Of a DNA stretch of 64,000 nt, positions 1 through 13,334 are shown piece after piece. The first letter of the stretch is position 1, and each line of letters begins with the position of its first letter. The stretch spans positions 50,471,602 to 50,535,601 of the forward strand of contig CM059563.1 of the NCBI GenBank assembly GCA_030386875.1, read 5' to 3'. The position numbers and the translations under genes were made by a program. The notes under the pieces are model-generated. The model had not been told where the DNA came from, searched no databases, and saw only the letters and a program-made list of their open reading frames with translations. Source of the stretch: Morinoia aosen. Taxonomy: Eukaryota; Arthropoda; Malacostraca; Amphipoda; Talitridae.

Positions 1-629
1 CTACTCGGTCGCTACTTCGCTTCTTCAACGGCGGCTTCTGTGTCGCTACTTCGCTTCTTCAACGGCGGTTTCTGTGTCGCTACTTCGCTTCTTCAACGGC
101 GGCTTCTGTGTCGCTACTTCGCTTCTTTAGCGGCGGCTTCTGTGTCGCTACTTCGCTTCTTTGGCGGCGGCTTCTGTGTCGCTACTTCGCTTCTTTAACG
201 GCGGCTTCTGTGTCGCTACCTCGCTACTTAAACGGCGGCTTCTGTGTCGCCACTCAGCTACTTCAACGATGGCTTCTGTGTCACTACTTCACTACTTCAA
301 CGGCGGCTTCTGTGTCGCTACTTCTCCACTTCAACGGCGGCTTCTGTGTCGCTACTTCTCTACTTCAACGGCGGCTTCTGTGTCGCTACTTCTCTACTTC
401 AACGGCGGCTTCTGTGTCGCTACCTCGCTACCTAAACGGCGGCTTCTGTGACGCCACTGTGCTACTTCAACGGCGGCTTCTGTGTCGCATCTTCAACGGC
501 GGCTTATGTGTTGCTAATTCTCTACTGCAAGAGCTGCTTCTGTGTCGCTTCTTCACTACTGAAACGGCGGCTCTGTGTTGCTACTTCTCTACTTCAACGG
601 CGTCTTCTGTGTCGCCACTCTGCTACTTC

Positions 630-712
630 AACGGCGGCTTCTGTGTCGCTACTTCAACGGCGGCTTCTGTGTCGCTACTTCAACGGCGGCTTCTGTGTCG
701 CCACTCGGCTAC
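630..712 (+). repeat. Cluster of 26-bp short monomers
   Basis: Successive units read gtcgctacttcaacggcgg, lacking 8 bp relative to ctacttcgctacttc. The deletion lies between two ctacttc repeats inside the unit, as expected for slippage at a short direct repeat. The related copies near 24.79-24.89, 33.31-33.40, 39.37-39.45, 45.13-45.22, 51.20-51.29 and 53.92-54.01 kb have one more short unit, which carries an additional 2-bp loss (cggcttgtgtcgct; 24 bp). Confidence 0.82.
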
Positions 713-2006
713 TTCAACGGCGGCTTCTGTGTCGCTATTTCGCTACTCCAACGGCGGCTTCTGTGTCGCTACTTCGCTTCTTCAACGGCGGCTTCTGTGT
801 CGCTACTTCGCTCTTCAACGGCGCCTTCTGAGTCGCCACTCTGCTACTTCAACGGCGGCTTCTGTGTCGCTACTTTTCTACTTCAACGGCGGCGTTTGTG
901 TCGACACTGTGCTACTTCAACGGCCGTTTCTGTGTCGCTTCTTCACCACTTCAACGGCGGCTTCTGTGTTGCTACTTCTCTACTTCAAGGCCGGCTTCTG
1001 TGTCGCCACTCAGCTACTTCAACAGCGGCTTCTGTGTAGCTACTTCGCTACTTCAACGGCGGCTTCTGTGTCTCGACTTCTCTACTTCAACGGCGGCTTC
1101 TGTGTCGCCACTCTGCTACTTCAACGGCGGCTTCTGTGTCGCTACTTCACTACTTCAACGGCGGCTTCTGTGTCGCTTCTTCACTACTTCAACGGCGGCT
1201 TCTGTGTTGCTACTTCTCTACTTCAAGGCCGGCTTCTGTGTCGCCACTCAGCTACTTCAACAGCGGCTTCTGTGTAGCTACTTCGCTACTTCAACGGCGG
1301 CTTCTGTGTCTCGACTTCTCTACTTCAACGGCGGCTTCTGTATCGCCACTCTGCTACGTCAACGGCGGCTTCTGTGTCGCTTCTTCGCTATTTCAACGGC
1401 GGCTTCTGTGTTGCTACTTCTCTACCTCAACGGCGGCTTCTGTGTCGCTACTTCTCTACCTCAACGGCGGCTTCTGTGTCGCTACTTCTCTACCTCAACG
1501 GCGGCTTCTGTGTCGCTTCTTCACTACTTCAACGGTGGCTTCTGTGTTGCTACTTCACTACTTCAACGGTGGCTTCTGTGTCGCTACTTCACTACTTCAA
1601 CGGTGGCTTCTGTGTCGCTACTTCACTACTTCAACGGCGGCTTCTGTGTCGCTACTTCTCTACTTCAACGGCGGCTTCTGTGTCGCTACTTCTCCACTTC
1701 AACGGCGGCTTCTGTGTCGCTACTTCTCTACTTCAACAGCGGCTTCTTTGTCGCCACTCTGCTACTTCAACGGCGGCTTCTGTGTCGCCACTCTGCTTCT
1801 TCAACGGCGGCTTCTGTGTCGCCACTCAGCTACATCAACGGCGGCTTCTGTGTCGCCACTCTGCTACATCAACGGCGGCTTCTGTGTCGCCACTCTACTA
1901 CTTCAACGGCGGCTTCTGTGTCGCTACTTCAACGGCGGCTTCTGTGTCGCTACTTCTCTACTTCAACGGCGGCTTCTGTGTCGCTACTTCTCTACTTCAA
2001 CGGCGG

Positions 2007-2110
2007 CTTCTGTGTCGCCACTGCTACTTCAACGGCGGCTTCTGTGTCGCCACTGCTACTTCAACGGCGGCTTCTGTGTCGCCACTGCTACTTCAACGGC
2101 GGCTTCTGTG
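2007..2110 (+). repeat. Cluster of 32-bp short monomers
   Basis: Three successive units read gccactgctacttc in place of gccactctgctacttc, a 2-bp loss giving a 32-bp period. The same cluster of three recurs near 34,617, 40,770, 46,468 and 55,290. The copy near 26,168-26,290 has four, so the short form itself has been gained or lost as a unit. Confidence 0.8.
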
Positions 2111-5100
2111 TCGCTACTGCTCTTTTTCAACGGCGGCTTCTGTGTCGCTACTTCGCTTGTTCAACGGCGGCTTCTGTGTCGCTACTTCGCTTGTTCAACG
2201 GCGGCTTCTGTGTCGCTACTTCGCTTCTTCAACGGCGGCTTCTCAACGGCGGCTTCTGTGTCGCCACTCTGCTAATTCAACGGCGGCTTCTGTGTCGCTA
2301 ATTCAACGGCGGCTTCTGTGTCGCTACTTCGCTGCTTCAACGGCGGCATCTGTGTCGCTACTTCGCTTCTTCAACAGCGGCTTCTGTGTCGCTACTTCGC
2401 TTTTTCAACGGCGGCTTTTGTGTCGCTACTTCGCTTTTTCAACGGCGGCTTCTGTGTCGCTACTTCGCTGCTTCTACGGCGGCTTCTGTGTCGCTACTTC
2501 GCTTCTTCAACGGCGGCTTCTGTGTCGCTACTTCGCTTCTTCAACGGCGGCTTCTGTGTCGCTACTTCGCTTCTTCAACGGCGGCTTCTGTGTCGCTACT
2601 TCGCTTCTTCAACGGCGGCTTCTGTGTCGCTACTTCGCTTCTTCAACGGCGGCTTCTGTGTCGCTACTTCGCTTCTTCAACGGCGGCTTCTGTGTCGCTA
2701 CTTCGCTTCTTCAACGGCGGCTTCTGTGTCGCTACTTCGCTTCTTCAACGGCGGCTTCTGTGTCGCTACTTCGCTTCTTCAACGGCGCCTTCTGAGTCGC
2801 CACTCTGCTACTTCAACGGCGGCTTCTGTGTCGCTACTTCACTACTTCAACAGCGGCTTCTGGGTCGCTTCTTCACTACTTCAACAGCGGCTTCTGTGTC
2901 GCTTCTTCACTACTTCAACGGCCGCTTCTGTGTCGCTACTTCTCTACTTCAACGGCGGCTTCTGTGTCGCCACTGCTACTTCAACGGCGGCTTCTGTGTC
3001 ACCACTGCTACTTCAACGGCGGCTTCTGTGTCGCTAATTCAACGGCGGCTTCTGTGTCGCTACTTCGCTACTTCAACGGCGGCATCTGTGTCGCTACTTC
3101 GCTTCTTCAACGGCGGCTTCTGTGTCGCTACTTCGCTTTTTCAACGGCGGCTTCTGTGTCGCTACCTCGCTTTTTCAACGGCGGCTTCTGTGTCGCTACC
3201 TCGCTTTTTCAACGGCGGCTTCTGTGTCGCTACTTCACTACTTCAACGGCGGCTTCTGTGTCGCTACTTCTCTACTTCAACGACGGCTTCTGTGTCGCCA
3301 CTGTGCCACTTCAACGGCTGCTTCTGGGTCGCTCCTTCACTACTTCAACGGCGGCTTCTGTGTTGCTACTCCTCTACTTCAAGGGCGGCTTCTGTGTCGT
3401 CACTCTGCTACTTCAACGGCGGCTTCTGTGTCGCTACTTCGCTTCTTCAACGGCGGCTTCTGTGTCGCTACTTCGCTTCTTCAACGGCGGCTTCTGTGTC
3501 GCTACTTCTCTACTTCAACGGCGGCTTCTGTGTCGCTAATTCTCTACTTCAACGGCGGCTTCTGTGTCGCTACTGCTCTACTTCAACGGCGGCTTCTGTG
3601 TCGCTACTGTTCTACTTCAACGGCGGCTTCTGTGTTGCTACTTCTCTACTTCAACGGCGGCTTCTGTGTTGCTAATTCTCTACTTCAACGGCTGCTTCTG
3701 TGTCGCTTCTTCAATACTTCAACGGCGGCTCTGTATTGCTACTTCTCTACTTCAACGGCGGCTTCTGTGTCGCTACTTCGCTAACTCAGCGGCGGCTTCT
3801 GTGTCGCTACTTCAACGGCGGCTTCTGTGTCGCCACTCGGCTACTTCAACGGCGGCTTCTGTGTCGCTACTTCGCTACTCCAACGGCGGCTTCTGTGTCG
3901 CTACTTCGCTACTCCAACGGCGGCTTCTTCAACGGCGGCTTCTGTGTCGCTACTTCGCTTCTTCAACGGCGGCTTCTGTGTCGCTACTTCGCTTCTTCTA
4001 CGGCGGCTTCTGAGTCGCCACTCTGCTACTTCAACGGCGGCTTCTGTGTCGCTACTTTTCTACTTCAACGGCGGCTTCTGTGTCGCCACTGTGCTACTTA
4101 AACGGCTGTTTCTGTGTCGCTTCTTCACCACTTCAACGGCGGCTTCTGTGTCGCCACTCAGCTACTTCAACAGCGGCTTCTGTGTAGCTACTTCGCTACT
4201 TCAACGGCGGCTTCTGTGTCTCGACTTCTCTACTTCAACGGCGGCTTCTGTGTCGCCACTCTGCTACTTCAACGGCGGCTTCTGTGTCGCTACTTCACTA
4301 CTTCAACGGCGGCTTCTGTGTCGCTTCTTCACTACTTCAACGGCGGCTTCTGTGTCGCTTCTTCACTACTTCAACGGCGGCTTATGTGTCGCTACTCTTA
4401 CTTCAAGGCCGGCTTCTGTGTCGCCACTCAGCTACTTCAACAGCGGCTTCTGTGTTGCTACTTCTCTACTTCAAGGCCGGCTTCTGTGTAGCTACTTCGC
4501 TACTTCAACGGCGGCTTCTGTGTCGCTACTTCTCTACCTCAACGGCGGCTTCTGTGTCTCGACTTCTCTACTTCAACGGCGGCTTCTGTGTCGCCACTCT
4601 GCTACTTCAACGGCGGCTTCTGTGTCGCTACTTCGCTACTTCAACGGCGGCTTCTGTGTTGCTACTTCACTACTTCAACGGCGGCTTCTGTGTCGCTACT
4701 TCTCTACCTCAACGGCGGCTTCTGTGTCGCTACTTCTCTACCTCAACGGCGGCTTCTGTGTCGCTTCTTCACTACTTCAACGGTGGCTTCTGTGTCGCTA
4801 CTTCACTAATTCAACAGCGGCTTCTGTGTCGCTACTTCTCTACTTTAACGGCGGCTTCTGTGTCGCTACTTCTCTACTTCAACGGTGGCTTCTGTGTCGC
4901 TACTTCTCTACTTCAACAGCGGCTTCTTTGTCGCCACTCTGCTACTTCAACGGCGGCTTCTGTGTCGCCACTCTGCTTCTTCAACGGCGGCTTCTGTGTC
5001 GCCACTCTGCTTCTTCAACGGCGGCTTCTGTGTCGCCACTCTGCTACATCAACGGCGGCTTCTGTGTCGCCACTCTGCTACATCAACGGCGGCTTCTGTG

Positions 5101-6252
5101 TCGCCACTCGGCTACTTCAACGGCGGCTTCTGTGTCGCTACTTCGCTACTTCAACGGCGGCTTCTGTGTCGCTACTTCGCTACTCCAACGGCGGCTTCTG
5201 TGTCGCTACTTCGCTACTCCAACGGCGGCTTCTGTGTCGCTACTTCGCTTCTTCAACGGCGGCTTCTGTGTCGCTTCTTCACTACTTCAACGGCGGCTTC
5301 TGTGTTGCTACTTCTCTACTTCAAGGCCGGCTTCTGTGTCGCCACTCAGCTACTTCAACAGCGGCTTCTGTGTAGCTAATTCGCTACTTCAACGGCGGCT
5401 TCTGTGTCTCGACTTCTCTACTTCAACGGCAGCTTCTGTGTCGCCACTCTTCTACTTCAACGGCGGCTTCTGTGTCGCCACTGTGCTACTTCAACGGTGG
5501 CTTCTGTGTCGCCACTGTGCTACTTCAACGGCGGCTTCTGTGTCGCCACTCAGCTACTTCAACGGCGGCTTCTGTGTCGCCACTCTGCTACTTCAACGGC
5601 GGCTTCTGTGTCGCCACTCAGCTACTTCAACGGCGGCTTCTGTGTCGCCACTCAGCTACTTCAACGGCGGCTTCTGTGTCGCCACTCAGCTACTTCAACG
5701 GCGGCTTCTGTGTCGCCACTCAGCTACTTCAACGGCGGCTTCTGTGTCGCCACTCAGCTACTTCAACGGCGGCGTCTGTGTCGCTACTTCGCTTCTTTAA
5801 CGGTGGCTTCTGTGTCGCCACTCAGATACTTGAACGGCGGCTTCTTTGTCGCCACTCAGCTACTTCAACGGCGGCTTCTGTGTCACTACTTCACTACTTC
5901 AACGGCGGCTTCTGTGTCGCTACTTCTCTACTTCAATGGCGGCTTTTGTGTCGCCACTGTGCTACTTCAACGGCGGCTTCTGTGTTGCTACTTCTCTACT
6001 TTAACGGCGGCTTCTGTGTCGCCACTCTGCTAATTCAACGGCGGCTTCTGTGTCGCTAATTCAACGGCGGCTTCTGTGTCGCTACTTCGTTACTTCAACG
6101 GCGGCATCTGTGTCGCTACTTCGCTTCTTAAACGGCGGCTTCTGTGTCGCTACTTCGCTTCTTCAACGGCGGCTTCTCTGTCGCTACTTCGCTTTTTCAA
6201 CGGCGGCTTCTGTGTCGCTACCTCGCTTTTTCAACTGCGGCTTCTGTGTCGC

Positions 6253-6456
6253 CACTCAGCTACTTCAACGGCGGCTTCTGTGTCGCCACTCAGCTACTTC
6301 AACGGCGGCTTCTGTGTCGCCACTCAGCTACTTCAACGGCGGCTTCTGTGTCGCCACTCAGCTACTTCAACGGCGGCTTCTGTGTCGCCACTCAGCTACT
6401 TCAACGGCGGCTTCTGTGTCGCCACTCAGCTACTTCAACGGCGGCTTCTGTGTCGC
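6253..6456 (+). repeat. Run of 6 ccactcagctac monomers
   Basis: Six successive monomers have the cactcagctac variable half, starting just after a ttcaactgcgg monomer. The paralogues have eight at 17,518-17,789 (the last one cactcacctac) and seven at 21,283-21,520. Confidence 0.86.
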
Positions 6457-7490
6457 TACTTCGCTTCTTTAACGGCGGCTTCTGTGTCGCCACTCAGATA
6501 CTTGAACGGCGGCTTCTGTGTCGCCACTCAGCTACTTCAACGGCGGCTTCTGTGTCGCTACTTCGCTTCTTTAACGGCGGCTTCTGTGTCGCCACTCAGA
6601 TACTTGAACGGCGGCTTCTGTGTCGCCACTCAGCTACTTCAACGGCGGCTTCTGTGTCGCTACTTCTCTACTTCAACGGCGGCTTTTGTGTCGCCACTGT
6701 GCTACTTCAACGGCGGCTTCTGTGTCGCTAATTCAACGGCGGCTTCTGTGTCGCTACTTCGCTTCTTCAACGGCGGCTTCTGTGTCGCTACTTCGCTTTT
6801 TCAACGGCGGCTTCTGTGTCGCTACCTCGCTTTTTCAACGGCGGCTTCTGTGTCGCTACTTCACTACTTCAACGGCGGCTTCTGTGTCGCTACTTCTCTA
6901 CTTCAACGACGGCTTCTGTGTCGCCACTGTGCCACTTCAACGGCTGCTTCTGGGTCGCTTCTTCACTACTTCAACGGCGGCTTCTGTGTTGCTACTCTAC
7001 TTCAAGGGCGGCTTCTGTGTCGTCACTCTGCTACTTCAACGGCGGCTTCTGTGTCGCTACTTCGCTTCTTCAACGGCGGCTTCTGTGTCGCTACTTCGCT
7101 TCTTCAACGGCAGCTTCTGTGTCGCTTCATCACTACTTCAACAGCGGCTCTGTGTTGCTACATCTCTACTTCAACGGTATCTTCTGTGTCGCCACTCTGC
7201 TACTGCAACGGCGGCTTCTGTGTCGCCACTCTGCTACTGCAACGGCGGCTTCTGTGTCGCTACTTCGCTAACTCAGCGGCGGCTTCTGTGTCGCTACTTC
7301 AACCGCGGCTTCTGTGTCGCCACTCGGCTACTTCAACGGCGGCTTCTGTGTCGCTACTTCGCTACTTCAACGGCGGCTTCTGTGTCGCTACTTCGCTACT
7401 TCAACGGCGGCTTCTGTGTCGCTACTTCGCTACTTCAACGGCGGCTTCTGTGTCGCTACTTCGCTACTTCAACGACGGCTTCTGTGTCGC

Positions 7491-7796
7491 TACTTCGCTT
7501 CTTCAACGGCGGCTTCTGTGTCGCTACTTCGCTTCTTCAACGGCGGCTTCTGTGTCGCTACTTCGCTTCTTCAACGGCGGCTTCTGTGTCGCTACTTCGC
7601 TTCTTCAACGGCGGCTTCTGTGTCGCTACTTCGCTTCTTCAACGGCGGCTTCTGTGTCGCTACTTCGCTTCTTCAACGGCGGCTTCTGTGTCGCTACTTC
7701 GCTTCTTCAACGGCGGCTTCTGTGTCGCTACTTCGCTTCTTCAACGGCGGCTTCTGTGTCGCTACTTCGCTTCTTCAACGGCGGCTTCTGTGTTTC
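7491..7796 (+). repeat. Homogeneous run of 9 identical-type monomers
   Basis: Nine successive 34-bp monomers have the tacttcgcttc variable half (starts 7,491 to 7,763), ended by a gtgtttctacttc monomer. The same run, between the same flanks, has 11 copies at 18,786-19,159 and 12 copies at 22,485-22,892. Counts were made from the start positions of the first and last tacttcgctt in each run. Confidence 0.88.
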
Positions 7797-9071
7797 TACT
7801 TCTCTACTTCACCGGCGGCTTCTGTGTCGCTACTTCTCTACTTTACCGGCGGCTTCTGTGTCGCTTCTTCTCTACTTTACCGGCCGCTTGTGTGTCGCCA
7901 CTTCTCTACTTCAACGGCGGCTTCTGTGTCGCCACTCTGCTACTTCAACGGCGGCTTCTGTGTCGCTACTTCAACGGCGGCTTCTGTTTCCCTAATTCTC
8001 TACTTCAACGGCGGCTTCTGAGTCGCCAATCTGCTACTTTAACGGCGGTTTCTGTGTCGACTTCAACGGCGGCTTCTGTGTCGCTACTTCAACGGCGGCT
8101 TCTGTGTCGCAACTTCAACGGCGGCTTCTGTGTCGCCACTCTGCTACTTCAACGGCGGCTTCTGTGTCGCTACTTCGCTTCTTCAACGGCGGCTTCTGTG
8201 TCGCTACTTCGCTTCTTCAACGGCGGCTTCTGTGTCGCTACTTCGCTTCTTCAACGGCGGCTTCTGTGTCGCTACTTCGCTTCTTCAACGGCGGCTTCTG
8301 TGTCGCTACTTCGCTTCTTCAACGGCGGCTTCTGTGTCGCTACTTCGCTTCTTCAACGGCGGCTTCTGTGTCGCTACTTCGCTTCTTCAACGGCGGCTTC
8401 TGTGTCGCTACTTTGCTTCTTCAACGGCGGCTTCTGTGTCGCTACTTCGCTTCTTCAACTGCGCCTTTTGAGTCGCCACTCTGCTACTTGAACGGCGGCT
8501 TCTGTGTCGCTATTTCACTACTTCAACGGCGGCTTCTGTGTCGCTATTTCACTACTTCAACGGCGGCTTCTGTGTCGCTACTTCTCTACTTCAACGGCGG
8601 CTTCTGTGTCGCCACTGTGCTACTTCAACGGCTGCTTCTGTGTCGCCACTCTGCTACTTCAACGGCGGCTTCTGTGTCGCCACTCTGCTACTTCAACGGC
8701 GGCTTCTGTGTCGCCACTCTGCTACTTCAACAGCGGCTTCTGTGTCGCCACTCTGCTACTTCAACGGCGGCTTCTGTGTTGCCACTCTGCTACTTCAACG
8801 GCGGCTTCTGTGTCGCTACTTCACTACTTCAAAGGCGGCTTCTGTGTCGCCTCTTCCACTGCGGCTTCTGTGTTACTACTTCTCTACTTTAACGGCGGCT
8901 TCTGTGTCGCTACTTCTCTACTTCAACGGCGGCTTCTGTGTCGCTAATTCTCTACTTCAACGGCGGCTTCCGTGTCGCTACTGCTCTACTTCAACGGCAG
9001 CTTCTGTGTCGCTACTGCTCTACTTGAACGGCGGCTTCTGTGTCGCCACTCTGCTGCTACTTCAACGGCGG

Positions 9072-9084
9072 CTACTCGGTCGCT
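9072..9084 (+). repeat. Marker monomer (example site), ctactcggtcgct
   Basis: In this monomer the usual cggcttctgtgtcg is replaced by cggctactcggtcg, and the preceding unit has an in-place CTG duplication (tctgctgctacttc). The pair occurs together at 9,072, 15,823 (C allele), 20,395 and 24,128 (T allele), 32,679, 38,732, 44,499, 50,572, 53,289 and 63,478. At base 1 the marker is present but its left neighbour is cut off. No function is claimed; its value is as a landmark for the long-range structure. Confidence 0.9.
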
Positions 9085-11341
9085 ACTTCGCTTCTTCAAC
9101 GGCGGCTTCTGTGTCGCTACTTCGCTTCTTCAACGGCGGCTTCTGTGTCGCTACTTCGCTTCTTCAACGGCGGCTTCTGTGTCGCTACTTCGCTTCTTTA
9201 GCGGCGGCTTCTGTGTCGCTACTTCGCTTCTTTGGCGGCGGCTTCTGTGTCGCTACTTCGCTTCTTTAACGGCGGCTTCTGTGTCGCTACCTCGCTACTT
9301 AAACGGCGGCTTCTGTGTCGCCACTCAGCTACTTCAACGATGGCTTCTGTGTCACTACTTCACTACTTCAACGGCGGCTTCTGTGTCGCTACTTCTCCAC
9401 TTCAACGGCGGCTTCTGTGTCGCTACTTCTCTACTTCAACGGCGGCTTCTGTGTCGCTACTTCTCTACTTCAACGGCGGCTTCTGTGTCGCTACCTCGCT
9501 ACCTAAACGGCGGCTTCTGTGACGCCACTGTGCTACTTCAACGGCGGCTTCTGTGTCGCATCTTCAACGGCGGCTTATGTGTTGCTAATTCTCTACTGCA
9601 AGAGCTGCTTCTGTGTCGCTTCTTCACTACTGAAACGGCGGCTTCTGTGTCGCTTCTTCACTACTTCAACGGTGGCTTCTGTGTCGCTACTTCACTACTT
9701 CAACGGCGGCTTCTGTGTCGCTACTTCTCTACTTCAACGGCGGCTTCTGTGTCGCTACTTCTCTACTTCAACGGCGGCTTCTGTGTCGCTACTTCTCTAC
9801 TTCAACGGCGGCTTCTGTGTCGCTACTTCTCTACTTCAACGGCGGCTTCTGTGTCGCTACTTCTCTACTTCAACGGCGGCTTCTGTGTCGCTACTTCTCT
9901 ACTTCAACGGCGGCTTCTGTGTCGCTACTTCTCTACTTCAACAGCGGCTTCTGTGTCGCCACTCTGCTACTTCAACGGCGGCTTCTGTGTCGCCACTCTG
10001 CTTCTTCAACGGCGGCTTCTGTGTCGCCACTCTGCTACATCAACGGCGGCTTCTGTGTCGCCACTCAGCTACTTCAACGGCGGCTTCTGTGTCGATACTT
10101 CAACGGCGGCTTCTGTGTTGCTACTTCTCTACTCCAACGGCGGCTTCTGTGTCGCCACTGTGCTACTTCAGCGGCTGCTTCTGGGTCGCTTCTTCACTAC
10201 TCCAACAGCGGCTTCTGGGTCGCTTCTTCACTACTTCAACAGCGGCTTCTGGGTCGCTTCTTCACTACTTCAACAGCGGCTTCTGTGTCGCTTCTTCACT
10301 ACTTCAACGGCCGCTTCTGTGTCGCTACTTCTCTACTTCAACGGCGGCTTCTGTGTCGCCACTGCTACTTCAACGGCGGCTTCTGTGTCACCACTGCTAC
10401 TTCAACGGCGGCTTCTGTGTCGCTAATTCAACGGCGGCTTCTGTGTCGCTACTTCGCTACTTCAACGGCGGCATCTGTGTCGCTACTTCGCTTCTTCAAC
10501 GGCGGCTTCTGTGTCGCTACTTCGCTTTTTCAACGGCGGCTTCTGTGTCGCTACCTCGCTTTTTCAACGGCGGCTTCTGTGTCGCTACCTCGCTTTTTCA
10601 ACGGCGGCTTCTGTGTCGCTACTTCACTACTTCAACGGCGGCTTCTGTGTCGCTACTTCTCTACTTCAACGACGGCTTCTGTGTCGCCACTGTGCCACTT
10701 CAACGGCTGCTTCTGGGTCGCTCCTTCACTACTTCAACGGCGGCTTCTGTGTTGCTACTCCTCTACTTCAAGGGCGGCTTCTGTGTCGTCACTCTGCTAC
10801 TTCAACGGCGGCTTCTGTGTCGCTACTTCGCTTCTTCAACGGCGGCTTCTGTGTCGCTACTTCGCTTCTTCAACGGCGGCTTCTGTGTCGCTACTTCTCT
10901 ACTTCAACGGCGGCTTCTGTGTCGCTAATTCTCTACTTCAACGGCGGCTTCTGTGTCGCTACTGCTCTACTTCAACGGCGGCTTCTGTGTCGCTACTGTT
11001 CTACTTCAACGGCGGCTTCTGTGTTGCTACTTCTCTACTTCAACGGCGGCTTCTGTGTTGCTAATTCTCTACTTCAACGGCTGCTTCTGTGTCGCTTCTT
11101 CAATACTTCAACGGCGGCTCTGTATTGCTACTTCTCTACTTCAACGGCGTCTTCTGTGTCGCCACTCTGCTACTTCAACGGCGGCTTCTGTGTCGCTACT
11201 TCGCTAACTCAGCGGCGGCTTCTGTGTCGCTACTTCAACGGCGGCTTCTGTGTCGCCACTCGGCTACTTCAACGGCGGCTTCTGTGTCGCTACTTCGCTA
11301 CTCCAACGGCGGCTTCTGTGTCGCTACTTCGCTACTCCAAC

Positions 11342-11386
11342 GGCGGCTTCTTCAACGGCGGCTTCTTCAACGGCGGCTTCTGTGTC
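11342..11386 (+). repeat. Two consecutive 15-bp truncated monomers
   Basis: The conserved half is joined to itself as cggcttcttcaacggcgg twice in succession. The corresponding places at 3,918, 37,632, 42,643, 49,441, 52,190 and 57,166 have it once. The variable half has been lost at a cttc microhomology, and the product was then duplicated once in this copy only. Confidence 0.8.
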
Positions 11387-13334
11387 GCTACTTCGCTTCT
11401 TCAACGGCGGCTTCTGTGTCGCTACTTCGCTTCTTCTACGGCGGCTTCTGAGTCGCCACTCTGCTACTTCAACGGCGGCTTCTGTGTCGCTACTTTTCTA
11501 CTTCAACGGCGGCTTCTGTGTCGCCACTGTGCTACTTCAACGGCTGTTTCTGTGTCGCTTCTTCACCACTTCAACGGCGGCTTCTGTGTCGCCACTCAGC
11601 TACTTCAACAGCGGCTTCTGTGTAGCTACTTCGCTACTTCAACGGCGGCTTCTGTGTCTCGACTTCTCTACTTCAACGGCGGCTTCTGTGTCGCCACTCT
11701 GCTACTTCAACGGCGGCTTCTGTGTCGCTACTTCACTACTTCAACGGCGGCTTCTGTGTCGCTTCTTCACTACTTCAACGGCGGCTTCTGTGTCGCTTCT
11801 TCACTACTTCAACGGCGGCTTATGTGTCGCTACTCTTACTTCAAGGCCGGCTTCTGTGTCGCCACTCAGCTACTTCAACAGCGGCTTCTGTGTTGCTACT
11901 TCTCTACTTCAAGGCCGGCTTCTGTGTAGCTACTTCGCTACTTCAACGGCGGCTTCTGTGTCTCGACTTCTCTACTTCAACGGCGGCTTCTGTGTCGCCA
12001 CTCGGCTACTTCAACGGCGGCTTCTGTGTCGCTACTTCGCTACTTAAACGGCCGCTTCTGTGTCGCTACTTCACTACTTCAACGGCGGCTTCTGTGTCGC
12101 TACTTCTCTACCTCAACGGCGGCTTCTGTGTCTCGACTTCTCTACTTCAACGGCGGCTTCTGTGTCGCCACTCTGCTACTTCAACGGCGGCTTCTGTGTC
12201 GCTACTTCGCTACTTCAACGGCGGCTTCTGTGTTGCTACTTCACTACTTCAACGGCGGCTTCTGTGTCGCTACTTCTCTACCTCAACGGCGGCTTCTGTG
12301 TCGCTTCTTCACTACTTCAACGGTGGCTTCTGTGTCGCTACTTCACTAATTCAACAGCGGCTTCTGTGTCGCTACTTCTCTACTTTAACGGCGGCTTCTG
12401 TGTCGCTACTTCTCTACTTCAACGGTGGCTTCTGTGTCGCTACTTCTCTACTTCAACAGCGGCTTCTTTGTCGCCACTCTGCTACTTCAACGGCGGCTTC
12501 TGTGTCGCCACTCTGCTTCTTCAACGGCGGCTTCTGTGTCGCCACTCTGCTTCTTCAACGGCGGCTTCTGTGTCGCCACTCTGCTACATCAACGGCGGCT
12601 TCTGTGTCGCCACTCTGCTACATCAACGGCGGCTTCTGTGTCGCCACTCTGCTACATCAACGGCGGCTTCTGTGTCGCCACTCTGCTACTTCAACGGCGG
12701 CTTCTGTGTCGCTACTTCTCTACTTCAACTTCGGCTTCTGTGTCGCCACTGTGCTACTTCAGCGGCTGCTTCTGTGTCGCTTCTTCACCACTTCCACGGC
12801 GGCTTCTGTGTTGCTACTTCTCTACTTCAAGGCCGGCTTCTGTGTCGCCACTCAGCTACTTCAACAGCGGCTTCTGTGTCGCTACTTCACTACTTCAACG
12901 GCGGCTTCTGTGTCGCTACTTCGCTTTCTCAACGGCGGCATCTGTGTCGCTACTTCGCTTCTTCAACAGCGGCTTCTGTGTCGCTACTTCGCTTCTTCAA
13001 CAGCGGCTTCTGTGTCGCTACTTCGCTTCTTCAACGGCGGCTTCTGTGTCGCTACTTCGCTTTTTCAACGGCGGCTTCTGTGTCGCTACTTCGCTTTTTC
13101 AACGGCGGCTTCTGTGTCGCTACTTCGCTTTTTCAACGGCGGCTTCTGTGTCGCTACTTCGCTTTTTCAACGGCGGCTTCTGTGTCGCTACTTCGCTTTT
13201 TCAACGGCGGCTTCTGTGTCGCTACTTCGCTTCTTCAACGGCGGCTTCTCAACGGCGGCTTCTGTGTCGCCACTCTGCTAATTCAACGGCGGCTTCTGTG
13301 TCGCTAATTCAACGGCGGCTTCTGTGTCGCCACT

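Larger units (their letters stand above)
1..9071 (+). repeat. Marker-delimited array segment S1 (9,071 bp)
   Basis: The segment opens with the marker monomer ctactcggtcgct and runs to the next marker. Its first 4.5 kb (block A) recurs at 38,732 to about 43,260 and 53,289 to about 57,850, and the first 2.8 kb also at 24,128 to about 26,990. From about 5,400 to the end (block B) it recurs at about 16,770-20,394 and, from about 5,750, at 20,770-24,127. Its start includes recognisable variants: ctttagcgg (128), ctttggcgg (162), cttaaacgg (228), acgatggc (267), a gtgacgcc monomer (448) and a ctgcaagagctgc monomer (526). These serve as landmarks for aligning copies. It has no coding content beyond stop-free repeat. 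Confidence 0.85.

Noticed and set aside
269-271. Rare ATG codons (acgATGgc, ttATGtg, caATGgcgg) as translation starts.
   Set aside because: They are single-base variants of ordinary monomers, repeated in each copy of the same block, with no other gene signal.
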